DNA from: JAAFGT01 sp041485165
Lineage (GTDB): Bacteria; Acidobacteriota; Terriglobia; Acidiferrales; UBA7541
NCBI GenBank assembly: GCA_041485165.1
Contig: JBGPJC010000111.1
Span: forward strand, 1-11,676
Direction of reading: 5' to 3'
Length of the DNA: 11,676 nt
Part shown: positions 1 to 8,008 of the stretch, piece by piece
Layout: each line of letters begins with the position of its first letter
Numbering within the stretch: position 1 is the first letter of the stretch
Position numbers and translations under genes: made by a program
The notes under the pieces: generated by a model
Told to the model about the DNA's origin: nothing
Databases searched by the model: none
Seen by the model: only the letters and a program-made list of their open reading frames with translations

Positions 1-261
1 CCCTCGATCTCGAGCATCACTCCCATCAGCGCAAGCGCGGGCTCGACGGTGCCTCTCACCCTCACCGGCACGCAGTTCTTCGCTTCCCAAATTGCCGTCT
101 TGGGCAGCGGAATCACGGTCAGTAATCAGGCGGTGAACGGGTCGGGCACGACGTTCACCTGCACGCTCACGATTACCGCTGGCGCAACAATCGGCGCACA
201 CACCGTCACCCTGAGTAACGGCGCCGGCACCAGCAACCCGGTCACTTTCACGGTGAACTGA
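1..261 (+). CDS. C-terminal end of an IPT/TIG-like Ig-repeat protein (partial)
   Basis: The frame is open from base 1 and ends at TGA 259-261, giving 86 visible residues. The protein begins to the left of the window, so the GTG at 49 is probably not its true start. The visible part reads as one Ig-like repeat: an opening 'ITPISASAGSTVPLTLTGTQF' type strand-turn-strand, then alternating Ser/Thr/Val/Gly-rich beta strands, and an ending in 'TSNPVTFTVN'. This pattern is typical of IPT/TIG repeats, which occur in tandem in large secreted or surface proteins, often in Acidobacteriota. The residues are small and polar and no cysteine pair is evident; no sorting signal is visible after the repeat. 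The gene points toward the polysaccharide cluster and is separated from it by a hairpin terminator, so it is probably a separate unit. The fold assignment is fairly sure; the role (adhesion, matrix or enzyme appendage) cannot be told from this fragment. Confidence 0.75.
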   Translation, partial: PSISSITPISASAGSTVPLTLTGTQFFASQIAVLGSGITVSNQAVNGSGTTFTCTLTITAGATIGAHTVTLSNGAGTSNPVTFTVN

Positions 262-293
262 GCATTCGAGCAGCGGCTGCTGCGGATGCAAGA

Positions 294-326
294 AAGCCCC
301 GGGCAAACGTCCGGGGCTTCTTGTTT
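294..326. terminator. Rho-independent-type hairpin between convergent genes
   Basis: An 11-base-pair stem is formed by 294-304 (AAGCCCCGGGC) and 309-319 (GTCCGGGGCTT) with one G-T pair and a four-base AAAC loop. On the plus strand it is followed by TTGTTT; read on the minus strand it is followed by TTTCTT. It sits 33 bases after the stop of the Ig-repeat gene and about 112 bases after the stop of the minus-strand membrane protein gene. It could therefore stop transcription from both directions. The rest of 262-430 holds no ORF or repeat that I can support. Confidence 0.75.
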
Positions 327-430
327 CTCTGAAGGAAACCAGAGGCACGATGCGCTGCGTTTCTCTTCGTGCGAGTGGTGCCCGACACAAGGCGGAGATT
401 CCCTGGTAGAACCTCCCCTCGCGGAATGCC

Positions 431-1435
431 TCAGACCCGGTCTGTAGTTACTGCGGCTGATTCGGCTTCGGCGGGGTGCAGAAGCCTTTCGCGTCCCTTC
501 AAGTAGAAGAGCATGCCGGCGAGGCCGAGCAGTGCGGTGAGCACGCGCCAGGCCAGCATGGACTCCGCTCCGGACGTAATGTTGGCGATCCGGAAAAGTT
601 TTTCGAAGGCCGCTTCCCCGAAGCCCAAACCGCCCGGTGTCAGCGGCACGGTGTTGACCAGCAGGCCGAGCGGCACCATCAGGCCGGCCCGCCACACCGG
701 CTCTCCCGGCACCGTGGCTGCGGCGAGCAGAAGAAGGATCACGATGGTCTGCAAATGCCCAACCAGGGAGAGGCCCACGCCGGCGAAGAGAGGATACAAA
801 TGCCGGCCGAATCCGTGGACGGTATCGAAGATCCGCTCGGCGTAGACGCCCAGGGGCGCCTTGCCGAAGAACCACAGAAGCAGACGGCTGTTGCGAACCC
901 GCGTCGAAAAACACAACAGAAACCCGCACAACATAGCGGCGGCGATGAGCGCGTCGAACCACAGGATATCGCGCAGCGCGCGGGAAGACGAGACCAGGTT
1001 GGCGAAGAAGGGGATCAACATGAGCGGCAGCAGAAGCATGGCAAACATGCCCACGGCGCGGTCCAGCAGAACAATGGTCGCAACTTCGGTCCTGCGTCCG
1101 GCATTCCCTTCGGCGGCGTAGTAGATTTTCATTACATCGCCGCTCGTTCCCCCCGGCAGGAAAGTGCTGAAGAACTGACCGATCAGCGTCAGCTTGAGCG
1201 AGTCCCAAATCGTCAGGCGAAGCCCGAGAGGCCGCAGCAGAATACAGAACCGCCACGCGCCAATGAGAAAGTTGAAGACCAGGAAGGCCAGAGCCAGGAG
1301 GGTAAGCGGCCAGGCCCGCACCAGACCCAGCAGTGAGCCCCACTTGATCAGCCCGGACGAACCCAGGTATATCAGCAGAACGACGCCGATGATGCCGCGG
1401 ATCAGCCCGAAGATGACTTTGCGCCTCCGGCTCAT
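431..1435 (-). CDS. UPF0104 / lysylphosphatidylglycerol synthase TM-type integral membrane protein
   Basis: This 334-residue protein is almost entirely hydrophobic, with about seven or eight membrane segments (for example near residues 8-25, 44-62, 127-146, 160-176, 222-240 and 250-264). It carries the family signatures FSTFLPGGTSGDV (89-101), a following LDR (124-126) and TPGGLGFGEAAF (266-277). These match the LPG_synthase_TM / UPF0104 (AglD-like) family, which resembles the flippase half of MprF but here lacks the soluble aminoacyl-transferase domain. Members often sit in polysaccharide and glycosylation clusters; a role in moving or modifying lipids or lipid-linked glycans is proposed but not settled. 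Its ATG overlaps the stop of the upstream glycosyltransferase gene as ATGA (1432-1435), so translation is probably coupled. It is the last gene of the minus-strand unit. Family assignment is firm; the substrate is unknown. Confidence 0.85.
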   Translation of the reverse strand: MSRRRKVIFGLIRGIIGVVLLIYLGSSGLIKWGSLLGLVRAWPLTLLALAFLVFNFLIGAWRFCILLRPLGLRLTIWDSLKLTLIGQFFSTFLPGGTSGDVMKIYYAAEGNAGRRTEVATIVLLDRAVGMFAMLLLPLMLIPFFANLVSSSRALRDILWFDALIAAAMLCGFLLCFSTRVRNSRLLLWFFGKAPLGVYAERIFDTVHGFGRHLYPLFAGVGLSLVGHLQTIVILLLLAAATVPGEPVWRAGLMVPLGLLVNTVPLTPGGLGFGEAAFEKLFRIANITSGAESMLAWRVLTALLGLAGMLFYLKGRERLLHPAEAESAAVTTDRV

Positions 1436-3162
1436 CTGGTTCCCGTCGCAGGATCTCCAACACGCTCAAAAATCTGGATGGGCGGATTCACGCTGGGGTA
1501 ATCGAGAGCCGGCCGGCGCACCCAGGGCAGCAGAGGCGGCGTCTCGAAACGCGCCGCCAATTGGTAGCCCAACTTTCCTTCGCGCAGCCCGTCGACAATC
1601 GCCGGCGGACAAGTGGCACTGTCCGGAAAGCCCACAGGGCTGGAATGGTCGGGCATGCTGATGATGAACCTTGGCTGGCGCGCCGCCCATCCGGCGACGA
1701 TCTCCGCAACGGCATCGGGGCCAGTGGAGGCTTTGCGAATGGCGCCCAGGTAGAGGATGGCGCGCTCGGCGACCGCGCCGCGCTCCAGCGGAGGGAGTTT
1801 CTGTGTCGGGCCAAAATACTCGATACGCGCACCGGAAGCCGTACGGGGCGCCAGCCACGCCGCAGCGTCGTAGCGGGAGTCGCGCAGCATGGCGTAAGTG
1901 AGGTCGGCCCCGCGCAGGAAGTTAAGCCCCATCGCGCCCGCCGCCACCAGCGCCATGCCCGCGGCCAGCCATGGCCTGCGCAAGGGCAGCGCGAGGATGA
2001 CGCCGCGAGCCGCAAAGAATGCCAGGCTGAAGGCGAGAGGCAGGACGTAGCGTAATTGCACCCCGCGCGCGCCGATGATCAGGATTCCAAAATAAGTCAC
2101 CGCGGGAAGAAAGAACAGAGTCTTGGCCGGCTCGCGCCACAGCACCCAGACCAGGCCGGCCGCGGCCAGGAGCACACCGGGAAGCGTCAGGCAATCCACG
2201 ACGCGGATGCCGACCGCCCGGACCAGCGCGAAATTGCCCTCCCAGGTAGCCGGGTAGGTGTGGACGAAAGCCACTTCGCCTCCCGCCAGCGCGGAGATTC
2301 GCCCGCGCACAAATTGCACATGGTCGAGATAGCGCTGAGGATCGAGGAAAATGCTGCTGCCCATGCCGAAAACAAAAATGGCTGAGGCCACAGCAACGAG
2401 CGGCGCCTTCCAGAATTCCCGGTGAAACCAGCGAGGTGCGCTCGGGCCGCCGGGACGATGAAACCACAGCAGCACAAATGGCAAGGCGAGGAAAGAAGCC
2501 ACAGCGGTCTCCTTGGTCGCCAGCGCACCTCCAACAAATGCACCCAGCCAGAGAGCGCGGCGCACGCTGAAGCCGAATGCGAGGCAGCGGGCAAATGCCG
2601 CCAGCGCCCCCGCGGTAAAGAACAGAACGGGCACCTCCACATTTCCAGTGCGCGAGTAGTAGAACATCGGGAACATGGTCGCGACAAACGCGGCAGAGAG
2701 CAGTCCCGTGCGGCGATCCCAGAGCGCCAGTCCGGCATCGTACGCCGCCACGGCTATCCCCGCACTCATCAGCAGGGTGATCAACCGGGCAATCAGCGTC
2801 AAATTGCGCAGAATCGCCACCGGGTCCCTCAGTCCGTAAGGATATGCCCCGCTGGGATGCGCAAACTGGCCGCTCACCCACAGATAGCCGAGGTAGGGGG
2901 AATACGCGGCCGCCACTAATAGTGGATGCATCAAGGGATAGCCCAGGTTTCGATCGGGCTGGGGCACGAACATGCCGTGGACTTCGGACAGCGGCCGCAG
3001 CGGCATCTCGTCGTCCACGCCCCAGGACTGCACGCGGTCGGGTGCGGTGGCATACGGCAGTCCCCACCAACTCGCCGGGAAGTAGAGTGTCAGCGCCAGC
3101 AGGCCGACGGCGATGTGCGTCCGCGGTGTGCCCATCGGTCTCGAATTCTCTCCGCCCGCCAT
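1432..3162 (-). CDS. GT-C-fold membrane glycosyltransferase (GT39/ArnT-like)
   Basis: The 576-residue product has a short N-terminal tail, a first membrane segment at about 17-33, then an external loop with an acidic GVDDE cluster (48-52), where GT-C enzymes place their catalytic aspartate. Many further hydrophobic segments follow (for example 118-145, 152-168, 178-195, 202-233), and the last ~170 residues are soluble. YYSRTGNVEVP (168-178) and ATKETA (215-220) resemble motifs of the PMT_2/GT39 group, which transfers sugars from polyprenyl-phosphate donors on the outer face of the membrane. The frame is open further upstream, but the part before 3162 lies inside the epimerase gene and is Arg-rich junk. 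I chose the ATG at 3162-3160 because it overlaps the epimerase stop by one base (TGATG) and has AGGAG 11 bases upstream. An ATG at 3135 is an alternative. Donor and acceptor are unknown. Confidence 0.82.
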   Translation of the reverse strand: MAGGENSRPMGTPRTHIAVGLLALTLYFPASWWGLPYATAPDRVQSWGVDDEMPLRPLSEVHGMFVPQPDRNLGYPLMHPLLVAAAYSPYLGYLWVSGQFAHPSGAYPYGLRDPVAILRNLTLIARLITLLMSAGIAVAAYDAGLALWDRRTGLLSAAFVATMFPMFYYSRTGNVEVPVLFFTAGALAAFARCLAFGFSVRRALWLGAFVGGALATKETAVASFLALPFVLLWFHRPGGPSAPRWFHREFWKAPLVAVASAIFVFGMGSSIFLDPQRYLDHVQFVRGRISALAGGEVAFVHTYPATWEGNFALVRAVGIRVVDCLTLPGVLLAAAGLVWVLWREPAKTLFFLPAVTYFGILIIGARGVQLRYVLPLAFSLAFFAARGVILALPLRRPWLAAGMALVAAGAMGLNFLRGADLTYAMLRDSRYDAAAWLAPRTASGARIEYFGPTQKLPPLERGAVAERAILYLGAIRKASTGPDAVAEIVAGWAARQPRFIISMPDHSSPVGFPDSATCPPAIVDGLREGKLGYQLAARFETPPLLPWVRRPALDYPSVNPPIQIFERVGDPATGTR

Positions 3163-4310
3163 CAAGCCGCGCGCTCCTGCGGGGAACGAAAGTGCGACGC
3201 CAGGCTGAACACGATCTTTCCGGCTGCGTCGCCATCGCCGTACAACTCCGGCGGGGCGCCTGGAGGGACAGCGGCCGCGCGGACCGCAGCGGCGATCCGC
3301 TCTGCGGCGGCGCCAGCCAGGCGGTTCCAGCCGCTCTCGATCAGCTCGACCCACTCGGTCTCTTCCCGAAGAGTAATGCAAGGGACGTGAAAGAAAAACG
3401 CTTCCTTCTGCACACCGCCGGAATCAGTAACGATGGCCCGCGCCGCCTCTTCCAGGCGGATCATGTCCAGGTAAGGCACGGCATCGATGGCCCGCACGCC
3501 GCCGGGCATATTGTCGAGACCCTGCTCGGCCAGGATTTTCCGCGTGCGCGGGTGCAGCGCCAGGACTACGGGCGAATCGCCCGCCACCGCGGCGAGTCCC
3601 GCCAGAATCCCGCGAAGCCGCGCGGGGTCGTCGGTGTTCTCGGCGCGATGCACGGTGGCCAGGACGAACGTGCCCGGCGCGAGCTGAAGTGTTTCAAGGA
3701 TGCGGCTGCGCTCTCTCGCGCGCTCGCGGTAGAACAGAGCGGCGTCATACATCACATCGCCCACTTGCTCGACACCGGCGGTGATCCCCTCGCCGCGCAG
3801 GTTGGCCACCGCTGTCGGCGTGGGACAGAAGAGCAGGTCGGAGATGCGGTCGGTGAGCACGCGGTTGATCTCTTCCGGCATTTTCCAGTTGAACGAGCGC
3901 AGGCCCGCTTCCACATGGACCAGCGGGATGCACAGCTTTTTTGCCGCCAGCGCACCGGCCAGCGTCGAATTGGTGTCACCGTAAACCATCACGCAATCCG
4001 GCTTCTCTTCGAGCAGCACCGCCTCGATGGCGGCAAGCATGCGCCCGGTCTGCGCTCCGTGGGAGAGGGAGCCGATGCCCAGGTGGTGGCTTGGCGCGGG
4101 GATCTCCAACTCGTCGAAGAAAACCTGGGAGAGATTGGGGTCGTAATGCTGGCCGGTGTGGACCAGACGCTCCTCGATGCGCGCGCTTCCGGCTCCGGCG
4201 CCTGCTCTGTTGCCGTTCCACACGGCGATTGCGCGGGACACCGCCGCCGCCTTTACAAACTGCGGGCGCGCGCCGACGATAGTCAGGATTCTCAAAGATT
4301 TTGTTCTCAT
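3162..4310 (-). CDS. wbpI: Non-hydrolysing UDP-HexNAc 2-epimerase family (WecB/WbpI), closer to WbpI
   Basis: The 382-residue product has the full length of this GT-B-fold epimerase family. It opens with LRILTIVGARPQF, then HTGQHYD, VYGDTNSTLAGALAA, HVEAGLRSFNWKMPEE, LATVHRAENTDDP, and TDSGGVQKEAFFF with TEWVEL. WecB of enteric bacteria has GTRPE, GDTTTT and SGGIQEEA at these places, while WbpI of Pseudomonas, as I recall it, has GARPQF, GDTNST and GGVQKEAFFF. I therefore read it as a WbpI-type UDP-GlcNAc(3NAc)A 2-epimerase making UDP-ManNAc(3NAc)A, which fits wbpB, wbpD and wbpE upstream. Automatic pipelines may name it wecB. The start is ATG 4310-4308, which forms an ATGA overlap with the upstream methyltransferase frame; the N-terminal 29 codons of the longer open frame do not look like family sequence. 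No clear ribosome site precedes it, so coupling is likely. Confidence 0.88.
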   Translation of the reverse strand: MRTKSLRILTIVGARPQFVKAAAVSRAIAVWNGNRAGAGAGSARIEERLVHTGQHYDPNLSQVFFDELEIPAPSHHLGIGSLSHGAQTGRMLAAIEAVLLEEKPDCVMVYGDTNSTLAGALAAKKLCIPLVHVEAGLRSFNWKMPEEINRVLTDRISDLLFCPTPTAVANLRGEGITAGVEQVGDVMYDAALFYRERARERSRILETLQLAPGTFVLATVHRAENTDDPARLRGILAGLAAVAGDSPVVLALHPRTRKILAEQGLDNMPGGVRAIDAVPYLDMIRLEEAARAIVTDSGGVQKEAFFFHVPCITLREETEWVELIESGWNRLAGAAAERIAAAVRAAAVPPGAPPELYGDGDAAGKIVFSLASHFRSPQERAA

Positions 4311-4822
4311 GCGGCGATTGCAAGCTTCGAGCAGGACAAGCACGCAACCAGATTGAGGTGCACCGTGGGGAGCCGCGTTGGGAAGAGCTGATAGCAATCA
4401 ATCGAGAATCGACCACTCCGTTTGATTTCCTGCAGCACGCCTGCCAGGTTCCAAACATGTTCGTAGGCGATGAGTTTGTCGTAATTGATGCCGTACTTTT
4501 TTTGGAAAGCCCGCCGGGTGCTGATTTCCAGGCCCAGATTCAACAGAAGGCCCCCTTCGCATGGCAGAGCGACCAGGAATCTCCCTTCAGGCCACAGCAC
4601 TCGGTGCACCTCCTTTAGGACACTCTGCAGGTCCAGAATATGCTCAAGATTGTAACCCGGTTTTCCGATTTGAAAATAGGCGATAAGAGTGTAGAAGATA
4701 TGGATCACCTGTGTTCGCAAGTCAACCGAGCACACGGAAGCCCTCCGGAGGTGGAACTCCAGTGGGTGAGAGCCAAAATCACCCCCCCCGAGAAGAGCCA
4801 CGCCGAGCAGACCCATGGTCAT
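4307..4822 (-). pseudogene. SAM-dependent methyltransferase, N-terminally degraded or truncated
   Basis: The C-terminal part is clearly a class I (Methyltransf_11-like) enzyme: YNLEHILDLQSVLKEVHRVL, then PEGRFLVALPCEGG, a RRAFQKKYGINYDKLIAYEH segment, and a closing FPTRLPTVHLNLV stretch. The N-terminal half that should hold the SAM-binding Rossmann motifs is not normal. Only about 70 residues precede the LEH motif, with at best a doubtful LLGGGDFGSHPLEF...SVDL remnant, and the usual D-x-x-x-LPF...FD segment is absent. An eight-C run at 4782-4789 (G on the coding strand) lies in this damaged part. No ATG here has a good ribosome site; 4822 is the first after the stop of the upstream gene (4834), while the ATG at 4912 would overlap that gene by 79 bases. 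The stop overlaps the epimerase start as ATGA. I judge it a decayed gene, although a short divergent enzyme cannot be excluded. Confidence 0.6.
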
Positions 4823-4833
4823 CTTAAGTCGGA

Positions 4834-6783
4834 TTATTCGGGAGGTTTCGAACAGTCGTGGAGAGTGTAGAGTTGCCCTGGGCTTAGCCTCAGCTTCGCG
4901 ACTTCGCGACATCGGGCGAGAATTTGCAGGAAATACGGCCTGTCGAAGCGGGCGTAAACGTTTAAGACGGTTTCAATATTCCAGGAGAAGGGGCGGAAAT
5001 TAGGGGAGGCGCCACGCATCTCATCGAACCTCGTCGTATCCAGGACAAGGGCCGATGGGTTGTGCGTGAGCACAGCTTGTACGGCACGGGCCGGGTCGAA
5101 GTTTGATAGGCCGAAACCCTGCGTCAGTGGCGTTGGGTTCTTACGGTCCAGGAAGTAATCGTATCCGCCCATATACCCAAAGACGAACAACGGCCGCCCG
5201 CCGCCCGTGTCGGCTTGGTCCAGGAGTTTCTGTAAGACCAGGAATTCCGCGCGGCCACCGGTCGAGACCCAGACTCGGCCGCGCGGCGTGTCCACGCGTT
5301 CGAACTCACTACGCCGGGTCAGCGAGCCCATACCCCAGTACCAGTACGAGTATCCGCCGAAGGCCAGGAGAAGCGCCAATCCCAGGCTAAGAGCACGCGG
5401 CGTTTTCTCCGTTTCTTTCGGAATGTAAAGTAACACCACCGCAACGTAAACCGGGATTTCCAGCAGGCACTGGTACCAGTCCACGAATTCGAAGCCCCGC
5501 CTCACACGCGTGGCAACGCATAGCCCCAATAGAAACAAGACCGGGCTTTCGATGGAGGAGCCTTCGGACCGCCACCGCCGGAATGCCACCAGCAGCAGGA
5601 CGCTGACGGGGAGCAAGAACGGGAGAGCGTGCAGCAAGAGGTTCGACTTCAACCAGACCAGGCAAAGCACGAGAAGGTGGGCCTTGGTATCAACAGGTCT
5701 CTGAAGATACGGCGCGCTTTCCACCGGAAGACGTGCGGGGGCTCCGGAAAGAAGCCGCAAACCCTCGTGGTAGCTCATGAACAGGTGGAGCGAGCAGCCC
5801 AGAATCGCCGCAAGACCGAAGATCGCCACCCACTTCCGCGCAGCCTTCCAAGATACGGTGCGGCCGGCAAGCAGCAGGATGACGGACAAGAATCCGAGCG
5901 AAGCCAGGGTGATCATTTCGCTGGTAAGCCGCTGGCCGCTCGGAAATGTGCGGCCGCGGATCTCTGCCACCTGGCCTCCTCCCCCCAGGACACTCAACAG
6001 GGCGTGCCCGCCAGCTTGGGCGTATACCACAGCAGCGCCGGCGAAAACGGTGAGCAGAAAGGTGCTCCAGACCAGCAAGGCCAGTCTTTGCATCCTCGCC
6101 TGGCGATGCAAGAACAGCAGGGCGCTTCCAACCGCTACCAGATACACCGCCGGAATCCAAAAATCCTGCTTGGTCAGGATGCACAGCCCGCAGAAAATGC
6201 CCGTCCCGATGGCATGGCCCGGCCTAAAACCCTCCAGTAAACGTAAGGTACAAATCGCCGCCAGGAGAAGCAGCAGCAGGCCCAACGGGGCCGCGGGGGT
6301 GTACATGCCCGTCGGCAGCGGAGGCGACACCACATGCGCATAGCCGCATGCGAGGAGAAAAGCTCCCAGGAGTGCGGGCAGAGCCACGGGCTTCGCTACC
6401 AACAGATGAACGTAGCGATCGTAAACCAGCCAGATGGACAGGAAGACGACAGACATCATTGTCCAGATCGGAGCAACCCCCGAACCAAATACCGTGCCGA
6501 GTCCGCCCAAGAGCCAGATGGACACAGGAGGGTACGGCCAGTAGAAGTCTCGGTAAGGGACTTCGCCGTGGGCCGACCTGTCCACCTCATGAAGCCAGCT
6601 CCCTGCATCGCCCCATAGGGAGCCCAGATGTCCCCAGGTGAATACAATGTGGACGCCGGCAAGCGCAAGCAGCAACGCCAGTCCGGCTGGTGAACTACGC
6701 TGGCGGAGCAGCGGGAGCCCACCCGCCTGGTGCTCATCCTGCCAATCCGCCACCGTGTCACCCCTCTGTGTATGCTGGTCCAT
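4834..6783 (-). CDS. Large GT-C-fold membrane glycosyltransferase (GT39/GT83-like)
   Basis: The 649-residue protein has a cytoplasmic N-terminal tail (about 1-32), a first membrane segment (33-50), and an external loop with GDAGSW (58-63). Asp59 is the candidate catalytic base. GEVPYRDFYWPYPP (73-86) is a hallmark of a group of polyprenyl-phosphate-dependent transferases related to ArnT and PMT. Some ten further hydrophobic segments follow, with LTKQDFW (203-209) between two of them, and the last ~160 residues form a soluble, probably periplasmic domain. It shares architecture but little sequence with the other membrane transferase at 1432-3162. It starts 65 bases after the wbpE stop, the widest gap in the unit, and no strong ribosome site precedes ATG 6783. 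Base use looks less GC-rich than in the neighbouring wbp genes. It would add a sugar to a lipid-linked glycan or to another surface acceptor; which sugar is unknown. Confidence 0.8.
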   Translation of the reverse strand: MDQHTQRGDTVADWQDEHQAGGLPLLRQRSSPAGLALLLALAGVHIVFTWGHLGSLWGDAGSWLHEVDRSAHGEVPYRDFYWPYPPVSIWLLGGLGTVFGSGVAPIWTMMSVVFLSIWLVYDRYVHLLVAKPVALPALLGAFLLACGYAHVVSPPLPTGMYTPAAPLGLLLLLLAAICTLRLLEGFRPGHAIGTGIFCGLCILTKQDFWIPAVYLVAVGSALLFLHRQARMQRLALLVWSTFLLTVFAGAAVVYAQAGGHALLSVLGGGGQVAEIRGRTFPSGQRLTSEMITLASLGFLSVILLLAGRTVSWKAARKWVAIFGLAAILGCSLHLFMSYHEGLRLLSGAPARLPVESAPYLQRPVDTKAHLLVLCLVWLKSNLLLHALPFLLPVSVLLLVAFRRWRSEGSSIESPVLFLLGLCVATRVRRGFEFVDWYQCLLEIPVYVAVVLLYIPKETEKTPRALSLGLALLLAFGGYSYWYWGMGSLTRRSEFERVDTPRGRVWVSTGGRAEFLVLQKLLDQADTGGGRPLFVFGYMGGYDYFLDRKNPTPLTQGFGLSNFDPARAVQAVLTHNPSALVLDTTRFDEMRGASPNFRPFSWNIETVLNVYARFDRPYFLQILARCREVAKLRLSPGQLYTLHDCSKPPE

Positions 6784-6848
6784 GCTGACGCTGCCCGCGC
6801 CAAGTATCGCAAGTCAACGAAGTTTCACAAAGTTAGTTAAAGGTGGTG

Positions 6849-7985
6849 CTAGCTCAGTACCGCCGCGGTGACCGCCGCTGCGACGCGCTCGATCTGCTCG
6901 GGCGAAAGCTCAGGATAAACAGGAAGGGAGAGGACCTCGCGCGCGGCCTGTTCCGCCACAGGGAAAGCGCCCGCTTTGTGGCCGAGGGAGGAGTACATCG
7001 GCTGCAGATGAAGCGGCACGGGGTAGTAGACCGTGCTGGCGATGCCGCTCTCGGCCAGCGCCTTCTGAACGGCATCGCGGCGCGGGACGCGAATGGTGTA
7101 TTGGTGGTAGACGTGGTCGCAGCCGGCGGCAACATGCGGGGTCACGATTCCGTCCACGCCGCCGAGCAGCGCGTTGTAGCGCGCGGCGTGCGCCTGGCGT
7201 CCCGCCTTCCAGGCGTCCAGGTGGCGGAGCTTAACCCGCAGGATGGCGGCCTGCAGCTCGTCGAGGCGGCTGTTCCAACCCTGCTCGTCGCTCAGGTACT
7301 TGTTCTTCGTAGTGCCGTGGGCGCGCAGACTGCGCAGGCGCGTGGCCAGCGGCTCGGAATCGGTCACCACCATGCCGCCATCGCCGTAGGCCCCGAGGTT
7401 TTTGGTGGGGAAGAAGCTGATCGAACCCAGCGCTCCGAAGGTTCCGGTCTTCCGGCCCTGGTACGTTGCTCCGATGGCTTGGGCGTTGTCTTCGATCACC
7501 GGCAGGCCGCGCCGCCGGGCGATTTCGACGATCGGATCCATGTCCGCGGGCTGGCCATAGAGGTGCACGGGGACGATCGCGCGGGTGCGCGGAGTGATGC
7601 GAGATTCGATTTGCGCCGGATCCATGTTGAATGTGTCCGGCAGTATGTCGGTGAAAACCGGCGTGGCGCCGAGCAGCCCGATGGTGTCCGCAGTGGCGAT
7701 GTAGGTGAATGCCGGCACGATCACCTCGTCGCCCGGCCGCACGCCGAGCGCGTGCATCGAGAGGATAAGCGAATCCGTCCCCGAGGCGAGTCCGACGCCG
7801 TGCTTGCATCCGCAGTAGCGCGCCAGCTCCTCCTCGAGCGCGCGGACGTTCGGACCCAGGATGAACTGGCCGGCCTCCAGCACGCCGTCAATCGCGGCGC
7901 GGATTTCCTCGCGCAGCGCGGCATACTGCGCGCGCAGGTCGAGCATGGGGACTTCATTCTTGTCTCTTGAGGTCGTTGGGCTCAA
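6849..7985 (-). CDS. wbpE: WbpE-type PLP-dependent sugar aminotransferase (DegT/DnrJ/EryC1 family)
   Basis: The 378-residue product is a fold-type I aminotransferase. It shows VPMLDLRAQYAALREEI at the N-terminus, ASGTDS (67-72) for phosphate binding, PAFTYIATAD, IEDNAQAIGA (164-173) stacking on PLP, and SFFPTKNLGAYGDGGM with Lys195 as the Schiff-base lysine. The C-terminal part has HQYTIRVPRRD and a VYYPVPLH motif. WbpE converts UDP-3-keto-GlcNAcA to the 3-amino sugar using glutamate, and the 2-oxoglutarate formed is the oxidant used by WbpB-type enzymes. The start is not obvious: the first family residues lie upstream of the ATG at 7946, and TTG 7985-7983 has AGGAG six bases before it, so I chose TTG. 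A start at 7946 would give 365 residues and cut the conserved VP. The gene follows wbpD by 23 bases. Confidence 0.88.
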   Translation of the reverse strand: MSPTTSRDKNEVPMLDLRAQYAALREEIRAAIDGVLEAGQFILGPNVRALEEELARYCGCKHGVGLASGTDSLILSMHALGVRPGDEVIVPAFTYIATADTIGLLGATPVFTDILPDTFNMDPAQIESRITPRTRAIVPVHLYGQPADMDPIVEIARRRGLPVIEDNAQAIGATYQGRKTGTFGALGSISFFPTKNLGAYGDGGMVVTDSEPLATRLRSLRAHGTTKNKYLSDEQGWNSRLDELQAAILRVKLRHLDAWKAGRQAHAARYNALLGGVDGIVTPHVAAGCDHVYHQYTIRVPRRDAVQKALAESGIASTVYYPVPLHLQPMYSSLGHKAGAFPVAEQAAREVLSLPVYPELSPEQIERVAAAVTAAVLS

Positions 7986-7996
7986 AGAAATCTCCT
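7970..7996 (-). promoter_or_regulatory. Shine-Dalgarno site that decides a TTG start for wbpE
   Basis: On the minus strand the sequence CAGGAGATTTCTTTG places AGGAG six bases before an in-frame TTG (7985-7983). The reading frame then runs without a stop through the conserved EVPMLDL segment. The downstream ATG at 7946 has no comparable site. This makes TTG the better start, by inference from spacing and conservation rather than by measurement. Confidence 0.55.
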
Positions 7997-8008
7997 GGGT
8001 GAGCAAGC

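Noticed and set aside
126..1469. Minus-strand open frame of 447 codons overlapping the UPF0104 gene and the Ig-repeat gene
   Set aside because: Arg-rich with no family features; it spans the terminator and lies in a different frame from the conserved membrane protein.
2844..4391. Long plus-strand open frame (515 codons) opposite the epimerase and glycosyltransferase genes
   Set aside because: It is antisense to well-recognised proteins, is Arg/Gly/His-rich without family motifs, and such frames arise from high-GC codon bias.
4782..4789. Eight-C run as a phase-variation switch
   Set aside because: The run alone does not restore a normal methyltransferase in either alternative frame upstream, so switching is not supported.
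6803..6830. Possible internal promoter on the minus strand (TTGTGA, 16 bases, GATACT) before the 6783-4834 gene
   Set aside because: Each box matches the consensus at only four of six places and the spacing is short; it could be chance, although the gap is the widest in the unit.
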